64,000 nucleotides of DNA. Source: Proteromonas lacertae. Its lineage: Eukaryota; Sar; Bigyra; Opalinata; Proteromonadidae. Below are positions 56,282 to 64,000 of the stretch, piece after piece (the first letter of the stretch is position 1; each line of letters starts with the position of its first letter). The notes beneath the pieces were generated by a model. That model worked only from the letters and a program-made list of their open reading frames with translations. It was not told the DNA's origin and searched no databases. Position numbers and translations under genes: made by a program. The stretch is from NCBI GenBank assembly GCA_002245135.1, contig NGBS01000605.1, forward strand, positions 1-64,000, written 5' to 3'.

Positions 56282-57084
56282 ATGGAAGCAGAAGTTGATC
56301 CTAATGATATATGGGAGGAAAGAATTAATTCTCTTGGTACAATACAAATGTTATTGCAAATAGGTTTTGTTTACTATCATAACCCAATTTTGGGAATCAC
56401 ACAATGGAAAATGCCAGATCTTACTTCATTGTATTATTATACAATCTAATAATGTAGACAATTGTATAAAAGATACATTGATGATAATAATATTCAATAT
56501 TACTACAGAGCTCTCAGTCAAGATTATAAATATGTCCTTCCTCCGCCTTATAGTCATGTATAGAATAATAATATATTTAATAACTAGTTGAAAAGTGATG
56601 GTTGGTGTGGAGTTATTACAGAAGAAGGTAATCAATACTACACAAATGGAAATAAATCTAAGTGGGTTTTACCAATATCATATGTTAATGAAGGTGAATA
56701 TTCTGACAGTGAATATGAATCAAGTGAAGAAGAAGAAGATGATGATGATGATGATGAGAATAAAGATAATGAAGAAGAATTTGATTATATTAATACAGAA
56801 AATGAAAGTAGTTATGGAATAGTTTTAAGTGCTTTAAAGAAATTTGCTCCAAACAGCGTTTTTCCTAGTGATTCAAGTAAAAATACAAATAATTTAAAGA
56901 TTAATAAGATATATGATACTTTATATATATCATTTTTAATTTCATATTGAATGTTAGTTTCTTTTAATTCCATATTTTTGTAAGGAACTGGTATTTTAAA
57001 GAGTATAAGAGAAGATGGTTTTGTAGAGATACATTATGAATGGGGTAAAGCGTTTATAAAGACTGATAAGTTAATTAATTGTTG
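56282..57084 (+). CDS. Protein with two WW domains
   Basis: Once the 27-nt intron 56337-56363 is removed, the N-terminus reads WEERINSLGFVYYHNP then TQWKMP, a textbook WW domain with both Trp and the YYHN core. A second, looser WW lies at about 56590-56680 (GWCGVITEEGNQYYTNGNKS, then KWVLP). Further introns: 56431-56457 and 56558-56587. An acidic Asp/Glu stretch (56700-56790) follows. The last exon (56985-57084) encodes GTGILKSIREDGFVEIHYEW and ends at TGA. Its upstream join is unresolved; a donor at 56879 would fit by phase. WW domains bind Pro-rich ligands; partners are unknown. Confidence 0.6.
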
Positions 57085-57472
57085 ATATATATGTTTTTTA
57101 TGCGGTTTAAGGTTGCCTTTGTTTTTATTCTTGCTTTATATTTTGTGCATTGTAATAAATATATATATATATTTACAATCATAAGCACTAAAGAATAATT
57201 GTAAATCGAGTTAATCTGCATTTTGTATTTAATATAACGTTTTATACCATATGGGTTTAAAACGTACAATGTAAAGGCATATTTATAACATTTATAAAAA
57301 GAACAACGAGCAGAATTTACTTCTTACATAACAGTATTTTAGGGTGTTTTATTACACCTAATTAGTATTTCAAAAAATAAAATGTGATAATATTGAGAAT
57401 TGATAAAATCCAATAAAAAAAATGAAACGGTATTTTATAAAAATATATCCGTTTTGGAGTTATGAATTTTTG
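57085..57472. other. Intergenic, no gene seen
   Basis: AT-rich spacer before the tandem paralogue array. A frame-compatible upstream ATG at 57422 could extend the first paralogue by 17 residues, but the other two copies have no such extension. No RNA gene or clear motif was seen. Confidence 0.4.
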
Positions 57473-58736
57473 ATGAATAAGTCAAAAATTGTACCATATG
57501 ATATATTTGCTCCTGATCCATATGACTTAGATAAAGATTCCGTTTGTTTAGCTTCATATTATTATTGTATATACTAAAGGTAATATTTAATCCATTAGTT
57601 AGCTTTAATGATGTGAAGAGGTTGAAAAAGGATTATGATGATATGTGTAGTTTTAGAAGCAATAATAACTTAAGCGTTCGTACTTTTATCCGAAGAATTG
57701 GATATTGTGACTGTGTCCTAGTAAATAAGTTTTTGAAACCTTATTCTAACAAATTTACTTGGAATGACTACTTCCAATTTGTAGTATTTTTTTCTCTAGC
57801 TCCTATGTCAGCAATTGCATATGGTGTTTCTCATCGTTTATATTATCTATAAATAGCATCAATTAATATCCTAAGAGACGAAAATAGAAATATAGTAACA
57901 TTAGTATACTAAAATTACCATATTCTATAGGATGATTTAACAATAATATTAAGAAAGCTTGAAACATATGATTATTTTGATATGGATATGTTACAATTAT
58001 TTAACAGATATGATAAGTATTTATATCTTTAAATTTTGTTATTAAATAGGAAAAAAAGTGGAATTTCATATGAACAATTCTTTACATTTTACGATAAAAC
58101 ATATCCATTATGGAAGCCGCTATATTTATTTCGAATGGCAATGTTAAAAGCTTTTTTTCCTCATAATTCTTATAGAGTAATATTAGATAGAAAAAAGAAT
58201 ATTAAGAGTATAAAAGACTGAATAATGGTAGTTTTCCTGTTGCATATTCAAATAGCTGTTACAACCGATTATTATCAACGTTTATTGATATTAAGAATCC
58301 TAGCCGTTATGATTATGATTATTTGATATGTCCTTACTTCAAATATGGTGATTTTGTTAAAGTGCTATTAGGAAAATATAAAAGTGGATTTGTAAACCAC
58401 TTTTTTCATTTTAGAATGAAACACCTGAATAATATTACAGAGAATTATATAATCAATGAAATAGATCAAATGTATATTATTTTCGACACTTACAGAGTAA
58501 GAACAGCTAGTCATACATTATCACCTCATAATAGTTCATTTAGTTTGTATTCATTCTCTTCCAGTAAATTTAAACACACAGATTCATATGATAAGCCGCT
58601 GTATTCTATTTTAAGAGAATCTTCAAATATTCGACATTCAAAAAGAACTCTTATTGCTGGAAATAGTAAACCTTATAATTTAAAGCCAACTATTTCTGAT
58701 GCAGTTTTAAGTGGTAATAAAGATAAATGTAATTAG
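57473..58736 (+). CDS. Tandem paralogue 1, unrecognised EF-hand-like family (one-base frameshift)
   Basis: First of three adjacent same-strand paralogues with matching exon structure. Start MNKSKIVPYDIFAPDPYDLD. Shared blocks: YDLDKDSVCLASYYY, FNDVKRLKKDYDDM, KPYSNKFTWNDYFQFVVFFS followed by LAPM, RYDKKKSGISYEQFFTFYDK, LWKPLYLFRMAMLKAFFP, and NYIINEIDQMYIIFDTYR. The blocks FNDVKRLKKDYDDM and YDKKKSGISYEQFF look like degenerate EF-hands in a calcineurin-B-like order, but acidic ligand positions are mostly lost. Short introns occur at about 57570-57598, 57824-57854 and 58016-58049. An A4 run near 58207-58213 needs one more base to continue from IKSIK into the NNGSFP segment. The tail is Ser-rich. 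Function is unknown. Confidence 0.55.
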
Positions 58737-58863
58737 TGATTATAATTCAATTGTGATGTATTTATATGTGAGAATTAATGTTATTTGATATAAAACATAC
58801 AAAACATCATCTTTTAAATAAAAACGAAAAAATATATTCGTTTCAATTAGTTATTTTTTTTAA

Positions 58864-60258
58864 ATGAATGATGTTATTACTACAATGGAGGTTGATGACC
58901 CTTTGGGGTTGGATAAAGAGTCATTGCTTATAGCGTCATATTATTATTGTAGTTATATTTGATTAATTTTGTATTTTAGTAAACCGCCATGATGTGAAGC
59001 TTTTGAAAATGAAATATGATAGAATGAAAAGGTATAATCTTTAAAAAGATATATTTAATAGGCTTAAAGATAAAGAATTTCTAGATGGTAGTACATTCAT
59101 TCAAGCATTAGAATTCAGAATAGGCACATTTGTGGTGGATTTTGTAAAACCATTTAAGGATAAGTTTACCTGGAACAATTTCTTTCAATTTGTTGTTTAT
59201 TTCTCTCTAGCACCAATGGTTGCTATTATTTATAGTATACTTATATATGTCTATATTCTTCTAAATATATAGCTACTGTAAATATTCTTCGAGAAGTCAA
59301 TCAAAATACTGTTTCATGGGTATGATTATGTTATTTCATTTTTTAAATAGGATGATCTTCTTCTAATAGTCAATAAATTACATACAGAAGAATTGATAAC
59401 AAATAACCATGAAATGTTATTTAAAAAATTTGAAAAGTATAAATTCTATATATATATGTTATAAATTATAGTAAAAATGGTACAATTCTATTTAATTATT
59501 TCTTAAAGTTTGTAGATAGTTCATTTGAGCTATGGAAACCATTATATCAATTCAAAATCGCAATGTTGGAGAAATTCTTCCCAGAATCTGCCTACAAAGA
59601 TATATTACACAGAAAATTGGATATCACCTATATAAAGCGATATCAAATTAGTCATAATAACAAATTCCCACCAACAAGTACAAATTGTATGACCAATTTT
59701 ATTTCAACTGTATTAAACACTCCCAATAAGAACAGATATGATTATGATTTTGCATTTTATAGAACATACAGATTTAGTGATATTATTCGGAATTTTATAA
59801 GCTACTATGATCCTACGTTTGAGAACATTGTATTTCGTTTTAATTTAAAGAATTTAAGCAAAAAAACAGAATTTGATGTAATAAATGAGATGGACGAAAT
59901 GTATATACATTTTAACACATATGGTAGTGCAGCAACTACTAATTCGATCAATGTATCAAATTATTCAAGGCATAACAGTAGTTCAAGAAATAATAGTGCT
60001 TCAAGACATAATAGTGCTAGTAATTCAAGACATAATTCTTCCAGGAGTATCGTTGTGAAACAAGGAGCTTCAGTAAAAACAAGCTATTTAGCGCATGTAA
60101 ATCAGTCTACCAGAAACAGTACTACAGTAACTAAGTCAATTCTTAGAACTTCTTCTCTAAAGTATACTAGTAGTAATAATGTTATAAAAGTTGTACCTGC
60201 AAAACCTGTGAAATGTAATCACTCGGAAATAGAGTTGAATGAAAAGAATGTAAGTTAA
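58864..60258 (+). CDS. Tandem paralogue 2, unrecognised EF-hand-like family (intact)
   Basis: The intact member. MNDVITTMEVDDPLGLDKES, then SYYY, HDVKLLKMKYDRM, KPFKDKFTWNNFFQFVVYFS, then LAPM, EKNKNGTILFNYFLKFVDSS, ELWKPLYQFKIAML, LDITYIKRYQISHNNKFPP, NTPNKNRYDYDFAFYRTYRF and DVINEMDEMYIHFNTYG. Introns sit at the same places as in its neighbours (e.g. 58954-58979, 59237-59272, 59439-59471), supporting recent tandem duplication. The C-terminal 100 residues are a Ser/Asn/His-rich tail with repeated RHNS units, which look like phosphorylation-prone disorder (R-x-x-S). No membrane helices or signal peptide are seen. Confidence 0.6.
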
Positions 60259-60440
60259 TGAGTTGAAATGAGAAAGCGTAAGATATATAATTAATGTATT
60301 TATGGTATTTTAGCAATATTATATTATTTTATGTATTATATATTGCATTTTCTTGTTAGAGAGTTTAAGAAAATAGAAAAACTGAAATTTATTTAAAAGT
60401 TATTCGTTTCAGAAAACTAACTTTAGATTGTTTTTTTGTA

Positions 60441-61832
60441 ATGCATAATGTGCTGAATATTAAAGTAAACCCTATAAAAGAAGTTGGAGACCCTTATTTA
60501 CTTGATGAAGAGTCAATCCATTTAGCGGCATATTATTACAGTATGTGCAGAGAATAATATTATAAAATAGTGAGTTATCGAGATGTAAAAGCGCTGAAAA
60601 CTAGATATGATAGAATAGCAAAGTATTAAATTTCTAATTTAATATTTTTTTTATAGAATGCATGGCACCAGTTTTTTAGATAGTTATTCATTTCTTCAAT
60701 CTTTATCATTTGCGGAAAGTTCATTTTTAGAAGATTTCATGAAGCCGTTTAGAAATGAATTCAAATGGAACGATTTCTTTCAGTTTGTTGTTTACTTCTC
60801 GTTGGCGCCTATGCCTGCAATTGTTTATGGTATAAAATATTATCATATGATAATGTAATATAGCTGCTCTACATATTTTGACTGATGTAAGAACATCAAT
60901 CACAGAAGTATAAATATAATTGTTTATATTATTGATATAGGATGATATACTGCGTATATTTGCAAAACTTCAGACTAGAGAATTTGTAACATCATCTTAT
61001 ATTGGTTTGTTTAAGAAATATGATGTGTATTAGAATATCAATTTATTAGTATTTTTTCTATAGAAGGAAAACAGGAATCACATACAATCAATTCTTCAAA
61101 TTCTTTGACCAGACTTTTGAACTGTGGGAACCTCTATACAAATTCCGTGTTGCATTAATTCAAACATATTTCCCAGGTGGATCATATAGACCAATATTTA
61201 CTCGAAAACTGAATATTTATTTAATTAAAGAATATAGAGAATGTCATAATAATAGATTTCCTCCAGTTAATAATATGTGTGTTGATAAATTATTATCCTG
61301 TATATTTAATACACCAAATCCAAATGTCTATAATTATGATTATCAATTATATCAATGTTTTACTTATCGAGATTTTGCTAGGAATATTATTAGGAAATAC
61401 AGACCTGACGCTTTAGTTGTAAAAAAACAATTTAGAATGCATTATCTAAATCATGATACAAAATATGAAATAATTAATGAAATAGATAAAATGTATATAG
61501 CTTTCAATTCATATAGAATGAAAGGAGCTGATGTAAGTTCAGCCTGTAATTCTAGACGTAATTCTTTAAATAGCAATTCATCTACACATAAACTATCAGT
61601 TACAACAAAATCTTCTCATTGTAATTACAAAGGATCTATTTTAAGAGATTGTTCTCTAAAATTCAGTACTACAAGAATAAATGGTGGCGGTGGAGGAGTT
61701 TCACCTGCTCAAAATGTATTATCTTTACCTCCAACACCTAATACAAGGCAGTTTGGAAAGAAAAGAATGATAGGTGGATCAATTCTAGTGAATGATTCAA
61801 ATGATTTTGTAGAAAGTAAGAAGAGCTGTTAA
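60441..61832 (+). CDS. Tandem paralogue 3, unrecognised EF-hand-like family
   Basis: Starts MHNVLNIKVNPIKEVGDPYL. Shared blocks: LDEESIHLAAYYY, YRDVKALKTRYDRI, KPFRNEFKWNDFFQFVVYFS followed by LAPMPAI, KTGITYNQFFKFFDQTFELW, NIYLIKEYRECHNNRFPPVN, NTPNPNVYNYDYQLYQCFTY and YEIINEIDKMYIAFNSYR. Introns, e.g. 60542-60570, 60626-60659 and 61028-61064, match the other copies. The tail is Ser/Thr-rich with a Gly-Gly-Gly-Gly run, then acidic-basic SNDFVESKKSC. All joined exons are in phase, so it appears intact. Conserved cores beside freely varying tails suggest selection on the core fold. Confidence 0.6.
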
Positions 61833-61951
61833 ATTAAGTAAATATGTGTATATAGTTTAGTATTTGAAGTGAATATAAATCATTTATTTTATTTAATATC
61901 AATAGTTAGTGTGATTTTTTTGATTATTTTCTAAACAAAAAAATAAAATTA

Positions 61952-64000
61952 TTAATTCTTCTTTATAATTAAATTTGGATTATCTTTCTTCAAGCATTTA
62001 AACCAATCAAGATTAACATCATAATTATTGTCATCTAAATACAATTTATTCAAATATTTTAACACTGAAAGATGATTGGACAGAGAAATAACACCTTTAT
62101 TGGAAATATTATTTGATGAAAAATCTAATGTCTTCAAATTTGGTGTATATTTCAACTGTTCTGATAAAAACTCTATTCCGTTACTTATCATATTCCCAGA
62201 CATATTCAATATCTTCAAATTGTACAAACTTGACATAAATTTTGAAAATTCAATCACTCCATAATCGCCAATATTGTCGTTATAACAATATAAATTCTCT
62301 AAGTTGCCTATATATTGACAATTGTGACTAAATTCAGCAAATCCATTGTTATCAATTGGATTTTGCTGAATAAAAAGTGTATTCAAATGAGGTAAAAACT
62401 TGAAAGATTCTGAAAAGTATTTCATTCCTACACTAGTCATATTAATATCTATACAATAATAAATTCAATAATAATAATCAAAATATACCATCGATATATA
62501 TTTTTATAAGATTTCTAACTGCTGATAACTCTTTACTTAAAGATATAATTCCTTCATCATCGATCTTATTACTTGACAATAGCAATGATGTTAATAACGA
62601 CAAATGAGATATATTTTTTGCCATTTCTGTTATACCTTTACTACTAATATTGTTATATGAAAGATTTAATTCATTCAAATAGTTTAATCTACTGAAATTC
62701 TGACTGAAAGCAATTAATGAAGCATCATCACATTCAGCATCTATACAATATTATATATGATGATGATGATAATTAAAATACTGTTCAAATCTATAGTGTG
62801 TAGAAGAGAAAGCAAACCTATATTTTCATAGAATTTTTTGGTATTGTTTGAAAAATTATTATTACCTATTCTTAGTATTGCTATGTGACTTAAATGGCTA
62901 AAATAACTTGATAATTCATCCATCTTCTCACCATCATCTAATCTACAATTTGATATGTTTAAATCTTTCAATCTTGTTATATAAACTAAATTTATAATAA
63001 TATCATGCACATATTCATTTGATTTTATATTCAATGTACTATGCGACAAATCAAATGTATTTAAATTCTTTAAATCAGAAAAATGATTTGATATTTTACT
63101 TAATCCATAACATGTAATTTTGTTATTTTTGATTGATAATTCTTCTAAATTTGATATATATTTGAAACTATTTAATAACATTATAATGCCATTATCTTTT
63201 AATGAATTGGACGCAAGATTAAGATATTGAAGATGAGGAATATAATGCAATGTATAGCTAAATTCAATTAATGTTGATAAATTATTCATCTTAACATTCT
63301 CTAAATTCAATTTCTGAAGATTACATAGATTATGAAAATTTGTAAAACAATACAACATATTCATATCATTTCCAACAAATCCAATTGTTTTTAGATACTT
63401 ACAATTACGAAATATGTTGTTGCTCATTGACATAATAAAACCAACATAAGATGTGTCTATTTTATTACCATTTACATTTAGATGAATGATATTCTTATGA
63501 TTTGATAATGTTTTTATATCATTCAAAAATGTAAATGGATCAGATGCCTTTTTACTACTTTCCCACTGAATAATTTGCAACCGATTTATTTCACTTAAGC
63601 CTATTGAATTAATAGAATTCTTTGATAAATTAAAATGATTTAGTTTCTTTAGTTTATATACTAAACCCATTAAATCATATCTACAATCTTTAGATATTTG
63701 ATTATTCTCCAGATTTAATGATTCTAAGTTAGTTAAATTTATTGCGCTTTTGCAAAACACTTTAATTCCTATCTTACCAATACGATTATTAGAAATATTT
63801 AGGTGTTTTAAATTCGATATATTACTAATGCTATTACATAATGCACTTATTGAATCACCGCCATTTAACATAGTTTCTGCAATATTCAATCTTTCTAAGT
63901 GTGTTATAAATTTCAAATTTCTAGAAAAAACGATCATTCCTTTCAATGAAAATGAATTACTTCTTAATAACAACACTTTAAGATTTGTTATGAATGAAAA
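61952..64000 (-). CDS. Leucine-rich-repeat protein (ribonuclease-inhibitor type), 5' end outside window
   Basis: At least 650 residues of LRRs with the RI-type spacing: repeats such as LEKLNI/LQYLNLASNSLKDNGI, LKTLDFSSNNISNKGVISLS, NELNLSYNNISSKGITEMAK. Introns 62741-62781 and 62449-62488 fall between repeats and keep phase. The frame is open to base 64000 (FSFITNLKVLLLRSNSFS), so the start lies beyond the window. The C-terminus at 61952 is a short basic cap. There are no NACHT, F-box or membrane segments in the visible part. RI-type LRRs act as protein-binding scaffolds; the partner is unknown. Confidence 0.85.

Overview
This window is very AT-rich nuclear DNA from a unicellular eukaryote with ordinary mitochondria. 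Nuclear genes for succinate dehydrogenase cytochrome b and a complex I subunit, a ubiquitin-eS30 fusion, spliceosomal introns and Asn/Gln-rich tracts all point this way. The standard code fits: TAA, TAG and TGA all end genes. Introns are tiny (mostly 25-40 nt, usually GTAT...TAG), so most genes appear as chains of short open frames that have to be joined. A WDR49/CFAP337-like EF-hand/WD40 gene hints at a flagellated stage. I cannot name the lineage; a dictyostelid-like amoebozoan or another AT-rich protist or early-branching fungus would fit.

Layout. 0-5.2 kb: a partial TPR protein, SDHC, an MFS transporter and an AI-2E-type membrane protein. 5.3-11.1 kb: two adjacent minus-strand P-loop genes resembling Crinkler-RHS (CR-type) proteins, one with a nuclease-like motif and a long coiled-coil extension, the other with a huge acidic insertion. 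11.4-15.3 kb: BRAP2-type RING/ZnF-UBP ligase, NDUFB8, and an ornithine-decarboxylase paralogue lacking the catalytic cysteine. 15.3-29.6 kb: eight clustered Hsp70 genes (four minus, three plus, one minus), all ending after the beta-sandwich substrate-binding domain, so all without the alpha-helical lid; a VHL-beta-like gene sits among them. 29.8-37.5 kb: Sec14-like lipid-transfer protein, secreted EGF-repeat protein, EF-hand/WD40 protein. 37.6-51.5 kb: three Hsp110-like genes whose ATPase-like heads are fused to long charged coiled coils; the second and third face each other and share a nearly identical 1.4 kb inverted segment, and the third looks broken. 52-57 kb: ubiquitin-eS30, glycerate kinase, a coiled-coil gene and a two-WW-domain gene. 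57.4-61.8 kb: three tandem paralogues of an unrecognised, possibly degenerate EF-hand family. 61.9-64 kb: a leucine-rich-repeat protein running off the edge.

The outstanding feature is chaperone expansion: eight lidless, apparently ATPase-competent Hsp70s within about 8 kb of three Hsp110-headed coiled-coil proteins. Hsp110s are classically exchange factors for Hsp70s, so the two sets could form a lineage-specific chaperone module. This is inference. Several genes carry single-base frameshifts, often at A/T runs and in both directions. They could be assembly errors or real decay and should be verified before any gene is called a pseudogene.
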